Below, in pieces: positions 1 to 9,290 of a stretch of DNA of 10,820 nt (positions within the stretch are counted from its first letter, which is position 1; the number at the start of each line of letters is the position of its first letter). The notes under the pieces were generated by a model. That model was not told where the DNA came from. It searched no databases and saw nothing but the letters and a program-made list of their open reading frames with translations. The position numbers and the translations under genes are program-made. Source of the DNA: Bifidobacterium breve (GTDB taxonomy: Bacteria > Actinomycetota > Actinomycetes > Nanopelagicales > Nanopelagicaceae); NCBI GenBank assembly GCA_943324025.2, contig CALPKA020000007.1:1-10820 (forward strand). Reading direction: 5' to 3'.

Positions 1-382
1 AGCCCTAGAGCGAAATGAAATAGTAATTACTGATAGATATTTTGATTCCTCTATTGCATATCAAGGAGCTGGACGAGTTTTATTGCCAGTTGAAGTGGCA
101 AGAATTTCAAGATGGGCAACAGAATCATTAACTCCAACCCTAACAATCATCATGGATTTACCAGCAGAAATTGGCTTGGGCAGATTACATTCAACAGATC
201 GATTAGAAAGTGAACCACTGGCATTTCATGAACGGGTTAGACAGGAGTATTTAAATCTTGCTCATCAAGATCCAGAAAGATTCCTAGTTGTTGACGCTTC
301 TTTAACAATTGAACAAATTCACCAATTAATTGTGGAAAGAGTTGGGGCTATAAAAACACTTAAGCGAAACATTAAACAATAA
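1..382 (+). CDS. tmk: Thymidylate kinase (dTMP kinase), 3' part only
   Basis: Thymidylate kinase phosphorylates dTMP to dTDP with ATP in the cytoplasm, the committed step of dTTP supply. The reading frame is open from base 2, so the gene starts outside the window; a TTG at 83 is only an internal codon. The visible 126 residues begin with ALERNEIVITDRY, followed by FDSSIAYQGAGR, which is the DRY...S.AYQG dTMP-binding signature of the family. Further on lie the LID-like stretch GRLHSTDRLESE and FHERVRQEYLNLA, then a conserved ending of the form P.RF.VVDA. The P-loop is missing because it lies upstream. The stop codon overlaps the ATG of holB by one base (TAATG), implying translational coupling; tmk-holB is a common bacterial pair. 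Identification is firm. Confidence 0.95.
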   Translation, partial: ALERNEIVITDRYFDSSIAYQGAGRVLLPVEVARISRWATESLTPTLTIIMDLPAEIGLGRLHSTDRLESEPLAFHERVRQEYLNLAHQDPERFLVVDASLTIEQIHQLIVERVGAIKTLKRNIKQ

Positions 383-1527
383 TGAGCGTTTTTGGATCAT
401 TAATTGATCAAACCGAGGTTATTTCGATATTAGAAGATGCAGTAGAAGCCTCTCGTATGGTTGATAACAAAACTCAAAGCATGACCAATACCTGGCTTTT
501 TACTGGCCCACCCGGATCTGGTCGATCAAATGCGGCAATAGCTTTTGCTGCAGCGTTGGTATGTAAAGATGGTGGTTGCAGTAAATGTAATGATTGTATG
601 TCAACAATCATCGGTACACATTCTGATGTTGAATTGATTAAAACTGCAGGACTTTCTATAAAAATTGACGAAGTTAGAGAGTTAATTAGCAGAGCATCTT
701 GGGCACCATCGGTGGCTAATTATCGCGTGGTAGTTATGGAAGATGCTGATCGACTAACTGAATCAGCTGCTAACGCTTTACTTAAAGTGATTGAAGAGCC
801 AGGGCTTCGAACAATCTGGTTATTGTGTGCGCCGACGTTGACCGATGTTTTACCAACCATTCGCTCTCGTTGCAGGCATTTATCACTGCGTACTCCTTCA
901 ACTAAAGCGATTGCAAAACTGTTAATCGAACGCGATGGCGTAGAAAGTAGCACAGCTGATTTTGTTGCTAGAGCCTCCGGTGGCCATATAGGAAGAGCTA
1001 GGCGCTTAGCAACTGACTCAACTGCCAGAGAAAATCGTTCCAACATTATGAAATTACCATTTATGATCAAAGATGTTTCCTCTGCATTTAAAGCCGCACA
1101 ATTCTTGGTGGATGCTGCTAAGGCAGATGCACTAGTAGATGCAGAAAAGAAAGATGAAGATGAGATTTCAAAGTTAAAAGAAGCTTGGGGAGCGAGTGGA
1201 TCTAAATTAGTTGCAGGTGGTGCCAAAGTAGTTAAAGAATTGGAGAAGGAACAAAAATCTCGGTCAACTAGAATGGTCAGGGATTATTTAGATAGAGCAT
1301 TATTGGATTTATCAACACTTTATCGAGATGTTTTGTTGGTTCAATCAAACTCTGTAGATTCTTTAATCAATCAAGATTTGATTTCACAAATTAATCAGCT
1401 CGCGCAAGCCACAAAGCCAGAGCAAACAATCAGAAAAATTGAGGCAATCTTGAAAACAAGACGGAATCTGGCCCAAAATGCAGCACCCCTGCTTCTAATT
1501 GAAGCCCTTATGTGTGAGTTACGTTAA
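382..1527 (+). CDS. holB: DNA polymerase III subunit delta prime (clamp loader)
   Basis: This is the delta-prime subunit of the clamp loader, which works with delta and tau/gamma to load the beta sliding clamp at primer ends. The 381-residue protein begins with an AAA+ domain. GPPGSGRS at residues 42-49 is a P-loop in which the usual Lys is Arg, in keeping with a subunit that need not hydrolyse ATP. Four cysteines (C61, C66, C69, C72) form the delta-prime zinc module. Residues 120-124 read EDADR, followed by NALLKVIEEP. The sensor or arginine-finger SRC motif is at 162-164. A charged, helical C-terminal half (residues about 240-300, rich in Lys and Glu) leads to the collar domain. The ATG overlaps the tmk stop, so it is probably translated by reinitiation. 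The length is normal for actinobacteria. Confidence 0.95.
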   Translation: MSVFGSLIDQTEVISILEDAVEASRMVDNKTQSMTNTWLFTGPPGSGRSNAAIAFAAALVCKDGGCSKCNDCMSTIIGTHSDVELIKTAGLSIKIDEVRELISRASWAPSVANYRVVVMEDADRLTESAANALLKVIEEPGLRTIWLLCAPTLTDVLPTIRSRCRHLSLRTPSTKAIAKLLIERDGVESSTADFVARASGGHIGRARRLATDSTARENRSNIMKLPFMIKDVSSAFKAAQFLVDAAKADALVDAEKKDEDEISKLKEAWGASGSKLVAGGAKVVKELEKEQKSRSTRMVRDYLDRALLDLSTLYRDVLLVQSNSVDSLINQDLISQINQLAQATKPEQTIRKIEAILKTRRNLAQNAAPLLLIEALMCELR

Positions 1528-1571
1528 AAAAGTGGTAATTAGCACCTCCAAAGATAAGGCAAAATACTCTC

Positions 1572-2216
1572 ATGCGTCTTGACCATGTTTCATATGTTGC
1601 ATCCCATGACCAGATTTCTGATGTAGTCAATCGAATTGGTTCACAGATCGGTACCGCATTTGTTGACGGTGGCATCCATCCAAAATTTGGAACTAGAAAT
1701 TTCACTGCACCACTTTTAAACGGTCAATACATTGAAGTTGTATGTCCATTAGATCATCCAGCCACAGATGCAACTGCATTTGGTAAAGCAGTTAAGCAAA
1801 AAGCTGATGCAGGAGGCGGATGGTTGACTTGGGTATTTAGTTCATCTGACCTAGCCAAAGTCGAAGATAAGTTTGGTCGTAAAGCAGCCGATGGCGCTCG
1901 TACTAAACCAGATGGCAGTGAGTTAAAGTGGAAACAAATTGGCGTAAAAGAGATTACTGGAGCAAGTGAATTACCATTTTTTATCCAATGGTTAACCGAG
2001 CAACATCCTTCAAAGGATGGAAATTCAGTTGCGAAGATTACAAAAATTGTTATCGCAGATGATGGTCAATTAGCTGATTCTTGGTTTAAAGAAGAGATCA
2101 ATTCAGCATTGACTGAGGTTGAAATTGAATGGGTAAAGCCAGAATTAAATGACGGCGAAAAAGGAATTGTTGCAGTCGAGCTGTCAGTTAATAACAGCAA
2201 AATCAGGGTTGATTAG
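1572..2216 (+). CDS. Glyoxalase-like VOC-superfamily protein
   Basis: A 214-residue cytoplasmic protein of the vicinal-oxygen-chelate fold, closest in style to the glyoxalase-like families with one long beta-alpha-beta-beta-beta module. It opens with RLDHVSYVA, where H5 is a likely metal ligand. HPKFGTRNFTAPL (36-48) follows, then GQYIEVVCPLD (51-61), where E54 or E55 is a second candidate ligand. ELPFFIQW (133-140) is typical of this uncharacterised group and probably begins the second module. No substrate can be assigned from sequence. It begins 44 bases after holB. No good ribosome binding site is visible: an AAGG lies 12 bases upstream of the ATG, which is too far to be convincing. It may be co-transcribed with tmk-holB or have its own weak promoter. 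Confidence 0.75.
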   Translation: MRLDHVSYVASHDQISDVVNRIGSQIGTAFVDGGIHPKFGTRNFTAPLLNGQYIEVVCPLDHPATDATAFGKAVKQKADAGGGWLTWVFSSSDLAKVEDKFGRKAADGARTKPDGSELKWKQIGVKEITGASELPFFIQWLTEQHPSKDGNSVAKITKIVIADDGQLADSWFKEEINSALTEVEIEWVKPELNDGEKGIVAVELSVNNSKIRVD

Positions 2217-2353
2217 TACCTGGTAATTCAGTCAGTAAAAGTAAGGTAAACTTTCCTTTGTAGTTCCCCATGTACTTACAATTTGTAAGTGCCTTGCGAG
2301 TCTTAATCTCAAATCACCACCAAGACGCGCATCATGTCTTGTTAGGTTGATTT
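2217..2353 (+). promoter_or_regulatory. Leader/promoter region of the DEAD-box helicase with two dyads
   Basis: This 137-base gap holds two separate symmetric elements. ACTTACAA (2274-2281) is followed, after one T, by its exact complement TTGTAAGT (2283-2290). This operator-like dyad contains TACAAT (2277-2282), a good -10 match. CAAGAC (2321-2326) and GTCTTG (2336-2341) form a 6-bp hairpin with a 9-base loop, ending 12 bases before the ATG. If transcription starts near 2289, the helicase has a leader of about 65 bases carrying this hairpin. A second reading is a near-leaderless promoter, with TAGGTT (2343-2348) five bases before the ATG. The dyads are visible in the sequence; their roles are inferred. 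Confidence 0.4.
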
Positions 2354-3652
2354 ATGTCATTTAAAGAATTAGGCGTTAACCCTGCGTTGATTAAAGTCCT
2401 GCACGCAGCAGGAATTGAAAAACCATTTCCAATTCAAAAAGCCACCTTGCCTGATGCAATTGCTGGCAAAGATATTTTAGGTCGCGGCCAAACTGGCTCT
2501 GGCAAAACCCTGGCCTTTGGTTTGGCTTTAATGAGCCGCTTAGCTGGTAAAACAGCTGCACCAATGCGCCCACTAGCTTTGATTTTGTCACCTACTCGTG
2601 AGCTTGCAATGCAAATCAGCGATGTGATTGCACCTTTATCTAGAACCGTAAATTTAAATTCACAGGTTGTAGCAGGTGGACTTTCTTATTCAAAACAGAT
2701 TCAGGCGTTAAAGCGCGCAGTGCCTATTGTTGTGGCAACCCCAGGCAGACTTATTGATTTAATTCAAAAGAAACACATCAAGCTAGATGACATTGAAATA
2801 ACAGTACTTGATGAGGCAGATCAAATGGCAGATATGGGTTTCTTGCCAGATGTTAAAAGAATCTTAGATTTGACCAAGCCTGGCGGGCAGCGAATGTTAT
2901 TTAGCGCAACACTGGATAAAGATGTTGACTCACTTGTTAAAAAATATTTAAAAAATCCAGTAACTCACTCTCTTGCAAATGAGAAATCAACAGCAGGAAA
3001 TATGACCCATCACGTTTTAATCTTGGAGCAAGCACATAAAGATTTAATCACCTCCCAAATTGCAGCCAGAAAAGGAAAGAGCATTTTTTTTGTTAGGACT
3101 AAACACGGTGCAGACAAATTAACTAAACGAATGAACGAGGCTGGCGTTGCCGTTGGCGCACTTCATGGTGGTAAAACACAAGCTCAAAGATCTCGAGTTC
3201 TAGAAGCTTTTAAATCTGGTCATACAAATGCATTGGTAGCAACAGATGTTGCAGCTCGTGGAATTCACGTTGATGATGTTTCACTTGTAGTTCACGTAGA
3301 CGCTCCAGAAAACCATAAAGATTATTTACATCGTGCAGGTCGAACAGCTAGAGCTGGCGCAGTTGGAACTGTGGTTACCCTGGCAACTCATAAGCAACGC
3401 AAAGGTGTGCATGGTCTTGCAGCAAGAGCTGGCGTTAAATTAAATGAATCAACAGTTAGACCATTGGATGCAACCTTAGTTAAAGTCACGGGGGCTGCAG
3501 AGCCTTCTGGTATCCCAATCGTTACAGCACAAGCAGCTAAAGGCGATAGTTCAGGTAGGTCTGGTGGTTATCGAGGTTCAAGATCAAAAGGCGGCGGGAA
3601 AAAGAAAAAATCCCGACCACGTCCACATGAGCGCCGAAAGCGCCCAAGATAG
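2354..3652 (+). CDS. DEAD-box ATP-dependent RNA helicase, RhlE-like
   Basis: An ATP-dependent RNA helicase of 432 residues with every DEAD-box motif in order. These are the Q motif around FPIQ (25-28), motif I GQTGSGKT (45-52), Ia PTREL (80-84), GG (108-109), Ib TPGR (129-132), II DEAD (153-156) and III SAT (184-186). In the second RecA domain are motif V (ATDVAARG, 296-303) and VI (HRAGRTARAG, 326-335). A tail of about 40 residues from residue 396 is rich in Gly, Ser, Lys and Arg, with a KKKK run, and is probably a flexible RNA-binding extension as in RhlE/CsdA-type proteins. Expected roles are cold adaptation, ribosome assembly or mRNA turnover. An 8-T run (3084-3091) lies inside the gene but does not break the frame. 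An AGG at 2344-2346 is a weak ribosome binding site. Confidence 0.92.
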   Translation: MSFKELGVNPALIKVLHAAGIEKPFPIQKATLPDAIAGKDILGRGQTGSGKTLAFGLALMSRLAGKTAAPMRPLALILSPTRELAMQISDVIAPLSRTVNLNSQVVAGGLSYSKQIQALKRAVPIVVATPGRLIDLIQKKHIKLDDIEITVLDEADQMADMGFLPDVKRILDLTKPGGQRMLFSATLDKDVDSLVKKYLKNPVTHSLANEKSTAGNMTHHVLILEQAHKDLITSQIAARKGKSIFFVRTKHGADKLTKRMNEAGVAVGALHGGKTQAQRSRVLEAFKSGHTNALVATDVAARGIHVDDVSLVVHVDAPENHKDYLHRAGRTARAGAVGTVVTLATHKQRKGVHGLAARAGVKLNESTVRPLDATLVKVTGAAEPSGIPIVTAQAAKGDSSGRSGGYRGSRSKGGGKKKKSRPRPHERRKRPR

Positions 3653-3676
3653 TAAAAGTTTAGTTAAATACTTTCT

Positions 3677-6546
<2,870 letters not shown>

Positions 6547-6552
6547 CGCTCT

Positions 6553-6778
6553 AAATGCATCTACTAAATGACTGGAATGCTCCCAAGGCAGAGCAAGGTA
6601 AGTGTTCCTGGCCCATACGGACAGGAGCTAGCACGGTATAAAGAGGTATTGGTATTAATAGAACTGGCGGCCAAAGGCTGCAATCAGTGGGTGCGTTCTT
6701 AGCCAATTCCCACCCAAGGCCTGGATGGTAAATGCTAGGGTTGCATAGGCTTTAACGAGAAGACGCGAAAGGTCGAAC
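6553..6778 (+). ncRNA. Unidentified structured RNA, or long structured leader of the TPR gene
   Basis: About 52% GC across 6571-6750, against roughly 40% in flanking genes. A chain of hairpins can be drawn by hand. TGCTC (6578-6582) pairs with GAGCA (6591-6595). GTTCCTG (6604-6610) pairs with CAGGAGC (6622-6628), with one G-U. ACTG+GCGGCC (6663-6672) pairs with GGCTGC (6676-6681) and, past a 3-base AAT bulge, with CAGT (6685-6688). GGGTG (6689-6693) pairs with CACCC (6711-6715). AAGGCCT (6716-6722) pairs with AGGCTTT (6747-6753), enclosing ATGC/GCAT (6732-6735/6743-6746). GGTAT occurs three times at 6635-6655, in a region likely to be single-stranded. A TATACT box precedes it. I do not recognise the class: RNase P, tmRNA, SRP RNA, T-box and common riboswitch core motifs are absent. 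The strand is inferred from the promoter and the downstream gene; the ends are approximate. Confidence 0.5.
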
Positions 6779-7723
6779 TTGTCAGATAACTCAGAGAATG
6801 AAGATAACAACTCTGAAGAGATTATTACTGAGGAGATGCTTTGGGAAAGAATTCCTGAAGTCCAAGGTTTAGATCGAGCAAATACATATTATGAATTAAG
6901 TGCGCGAATTTATGCGCGTGGTCAGTATGACGAGGCATTAGCGCTCGCAGAAACTGCCCGAGATATTTATGCAGATTTAGGTGCTGTTGCACCAACCGAA
7001 GGTTTGGCTCAAGCTTATTCAGCAATTGGTTACAACTTAAATCAACTAAAGAGAATGAATGAAGCAGCTAATGCGATGAGCAAAGCTGTTGATCTATTAA
7101 GAGAGACAAAATCACCAATGGCAATTGAGCTTGCCTGCACACTTGGTGAGTGGTGGTTTAATTCAAAAGAGTATGAAAAAACAATTGAGTGTATGAATGA
7201 GTGCGTTCAAGAGCATTTGGTTGATGGCAATGATTCTGGTGCAGCAAATGATCTGCACTTAATTGGCTGCGCATATCGCGAATTGAAAAATTATGAGAAG
7301 TCACTGGAGGCTTTTAAAGAATCTCGAGCCTTATTTAAGAGATTAAAAGAGGTTATCAATGTTGCAAGATGCGACCAAAAAATTGCGCACTGCTTAACTG
7401 AGTTAGGTGATGCAGAGGGTGCGTTAATCTCTGCTCAAAAATCTTTGGATGTATTTGTAACTGCCCATGATCATCGAAGAGAGACTTACTCATCATTTGA
7501 ACTAGGTAAGGCCCAAATTGGCCTTGGTCAATTTGAAGAGGCGCTAATGACACTTGAGAATGTATTAGAAAGCGTCACCGAATCTGAGTTTAAAGATTTT
7601 GAATTTATTATTGATATTGAGCGAAAAATCGCTTTAACATTACGAAGCTTAGGTCGAGATAACGAAGCAGAAGAGATTGTAAGAAGACTAGATGCTGTTA
7701 CAGAGGTAATTGACGAAGATTAA
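6779..7723 (+). CDS. Tetratricopeptide-repeat protein, function unknown
   Basis: A soluble, acidic protein of 314 residues with no signal peptide or membrane segment. After an Asp/Glu/Asn-rich head (1-20) it is almost entirely helical repeats. About seven TPR units start near residues 34, 76, 116, 156, 196, 237 and 277, with typical blocks such as YARGQYDEALALAETARDIY (45-64), LKNYEKSLEAFKESRALF (169-186) and LGQFEEALMTLENVL (249-263). Such arrays are protein-binding scaffolds; no enzymatic domain is attached and the partner is unknown. The start is TTG at 6779, chosen because AAAGG lies 6 bases upstream. An in-frame ATG at residue 20 has no usable spacing and would remove only the acidic head. 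The frame is closed upstream by TAG at 6746-6748. It follows the structured RNA directly and may be controlled by it. The stop shares TTAA with the trmH stop. Confidence 0.82.
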   Translation: MSDNSENEDNNSEEIITEEMLWERIPEVQGLDRANTYYELSARIYARGQYDEALALAETARDIYADLGAVAPTEGLAQAYSAIGYNLNQLKRMNEAANAMSKAVDLLRETKSPMAIELACTLGEWWFNSKEYEKTIECMNECVQEHLVDGNDSGAANDLHLIGCAYRELKNYEKSLEAFKESRALFKRLKEVINVARCDQKIAHCLTELGDAEGALISAQKSLDVFVTAHDHRRETYSSFELGKAQIGLGQFEEALMTLENVLESVTESEFKDFEFIIDIERKIALTLRSLGRDNEAEEIVRRLDAVTEVIDED

Positions 7724-8373
7724 GATTTTGGGTGATTGACTGGATTTAAATGTTGCATCGCCCAGGCATACATAGCGATCGCTCCAGCAGCCGAAGCATT
7801 CATTGATCTTGTTGAGCCATATTGAGAGATAGCTAAAACTACTGAGCAAACTGCAACACCTTCATCACTCATTCCAGCACCTTCTTGACCAAACAACATC
7901 ACACATCTTTTTGGTAAATCTGTATTTTCTAATTGCTTTGAGATTGGCAAGTTATCAATTCCAATAATTGGTAAATTTTGTTCATCACACCATTTCTTAA
8001 ACTCTTCAACAGTTGCGTGATGATGAACGGTTAAATATCGATCAGTCACCATCGCGCCTCGTCGGTTCCAATCTCGCTTGCCAACAATATGAACAGCAGA
8101 GACATTAAATGCATTTGCAGTTCTAACAATTGATCCGATGTTCAAATCATGTTGCCAATTCTCAATCGCAATTTGTAAGTCATGGCGCTTGGTATCAAGA
8201 TCGGCAACTATTGCTTCAACTTTCCAATACCGATATTTATCTAAGACATTTCTACGATCACCGTTCTCAAGTAAATCAGGATCAAAGTGATTATCGGTCG
8301 GCCATGGTTTAGAGTGAGGCCCTACGCCAACTACCTGGTAGAACTCACCAGGACCCACAGTTGATTCGGTCAT
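7720..8373 (-). CDS. TrmH/SpoU-family RNA 2'-O-methyltransferase
   Basis: A 217-residue S-adenosylmethionine-dependent RNA ribose methyltransferase of the SPOUT class, which folds with a trefoil knot and normally works as a dimer. All three SpoU motifs are present. Motif 1 is around NIGSIVRTANAF (78-89, with Arg84), motif 2 is LFGQEGAGMSDE (160-171, Glu164), and motif 3 is ISQYGSTRSMNASAAGAIAMY (182-202, with Ser190, Asn192 and Ser194). The N-terminal 50 residues (GPHSKPWPTDNHFDPDLLENGDRRNV region) are an actinobacterial-type extension rather than an L30e-like domain. Whether the target is tRNA or rRNA cannot be decided from sequence. The ATG has AAGG 7 bases upstream on its own strand, overlapping a TAAGGT box. 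The gene is convergent with the TPR gene and divergent from the DMT transporter. Confidence 0.9.
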   Translation of the reverse strand: MTESTVGPGEFYQVVGVGPHSKPWPTDNHFDPDLLENGDRRNVLDKYRYWKVEAIVADLDTKRHDLQIAIENWQHDLNIGSIVRTANAFNVSAVHIVGKRDWNRRGAMVTDRYLTVHHHATVEEFKKWCDEQNLPIIGIDNLPISKQLENTDLPKRCVMLFGQEGAGMSDEGVAVCSVVLAISQYGSTRSMNASAAGAIAMYAWAMQHLNPVNHPKS

Positions 8374-8399
8374 AAGTAAACCTTAAGGGCTAAGGAGTG
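8374..8399. promoter_or_regulatory. Compact divergent start region between trmH and the DMT transporter
   Basis: Only 26 bases separate the two start codons. On the minus strand, TAAGGT (8385-8380) ends 6 bases before the trmH ATG. It could be either a -10 box giving a leaderless transcript or, through its AAGG, a ribosome binding site. On the plus strand, AAGGAG (8392-8397) is a strong ribosome binding site for the transporter. CCTTAAGG (8381-8388) is a perfect palindrome in the middle. The promoter for the transporter must lie mostly within the trmH coding region. Confidence 0.35.
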
Positions 8400-9290
8400 A
8401 TGTTGAGAAAATCATGGCTGCCTGCCTATCTAATCCTTGGATTAACTTGGGGTTGCTCCTTTATATTCATTGAACTAGGCCTTGAGTTTCTAACCCCATT
8501 TGGAGTTGCATTTGGTCGCTGCACCCTTGGTGCTATCACTTTATTGCTAGTTGTGTGGAGCAGAAAAATTAAGCTACCAACTGAAAAAAGCACCTGGTTG
8601 AAACTGTGGATCGTTGCTCTACTTTTAAATGTTGTTCCTGGAACTCTCTTTGCGTTTGCTCAACAGTATGTGACTTCAGTGCTTGCTGGAATTATAAATG
8701 CCACAACACCATTAATGACATTGATTTTTCTACTGATTTTGTTTCGTGAAGAAAAGCTTAAGCGAGAACAAATTCTTGGTTTGTTGATCGGTGCAGTTGG
8801 TGTCATGACAGTGTTAGGAATTTGGAAGGGCATTGGAGATAACCAATTAATAGGCGTTATTGCTATGCTTCTTGCCGTTTGTTGTTATGGCTACTCATTT
8901 CCTTATACAACGCGAAATATCTTGCCACTTGGCTTAAAGCCGGAAGCAGCAGCAGCGGTCCAATTAAGTATGGCTTCAATAACTTTATTACCATTTTATT
9001 TGTTTGATGGAATTGCAGATTACGACTTTAGAATTCAAGCACTCTTGGCAATGTTAGCCCTTGGTATTTTTGGAAGTGGTTTTGCATACATTTGGAACTT
9101 TTCAATTATCGCTGCTGCTGGTAGCTCAATTGCCAGTACTGTTACTTACATAACACCTGTTGTGGCAGTCTTTGTTGGCTGGTTATTCTTAGGTGAAGCA
9201 ATAACTTGGTATGAGCCAGTTGGTGCAATACTGGTAATTCTTGGGGCAGCAGTAGCACAAGGAAGATTTTCTCGAAGGGTGCAAAATTAA
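8400..9290 (+). CDS. EamA-domain drug/metabolite transporter (DMT superfamily)
   Basis: A 10-helix inner-membrane permease of about 296 residues with two EamA repeats. The first repeat spans roughly residues 5-140, opening with LGLTWGCSFIFIELGL and ending in EEKLKREQILGLLIGAVGV. The second covers about 150-290, ending with the inverted-repeat partner FLGEAITWYEPVGAILVILGAAVAQ. Family members export amino acids, metabolites or drugs; the substrate is unknown. Three in-frame start codons follow each other (GTG 8397, ATG 8400, TTG 8403). The AAGGAG site at 8392-8397 is too close to GTG and ATG but ideally placed (5 bases) for TTG, so the true start may be 8403. The stop overlaps the dacB start as TAATG, so the two are translationally coupled, although no functional link is obvious. 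Confidence 0.85.
   Translation: MLRKSWLPAYLILGLTWGCSFIFIELGLEFLTPFGVAFGRCTLGAITLLLVVWSRKIKLPTEKSTWLKLWIVALLLNVVPGTLFAFAQQYVTSVLAGIINATTPLMTLIFLLILFREEKLKREQILGLLIGAVGVMTVLGIWKGIGDNQLIGVIAMLLAVCCYGYSFPYTTRNILPLGLKPEAAAAVQLSMASITLLPFYLFDGIADYDFRIQALLAMLALGIFGSGFAYIWNFSIIAAAGSSIASTVTYITPVVAVFVGWLFLGEAITWYEPVGAILVILGAAVAQGRFSRRVQN

Noticed and set aside
720..1226. A 168-codon open frame on the minus strand inside holB
   Set aside because: It lies wholly within a well-identified gene, its translation is low in complexity and Ser/Ala rich, and it matches no family I know. It is a shadow of holB codon usage.
3084..3091. Run of eight T in the helicase gene as a programmed slippage site or a frameshift
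   Set aside because: The frame is intact on both sides with motifs in order, and no alternative frame product makes sense. It is an ordinary Ile-Phe-Phe stretch.
6553..6778. RNase P RNA, tmRNA, SRP RNA, T-box, cobalamin, c-di-GMP, c-di-AMP, fluoride and glutamine RNAs as identity of the structured region
   Set aside because: Their invariant core strings (for example GAGGAAAGTCC of RNase P, the tRNA-like end of tmRNA, the SRP GGAAGCA tetraloop area, the T-box GGGTGGNACCGCG) are not present on either strand.
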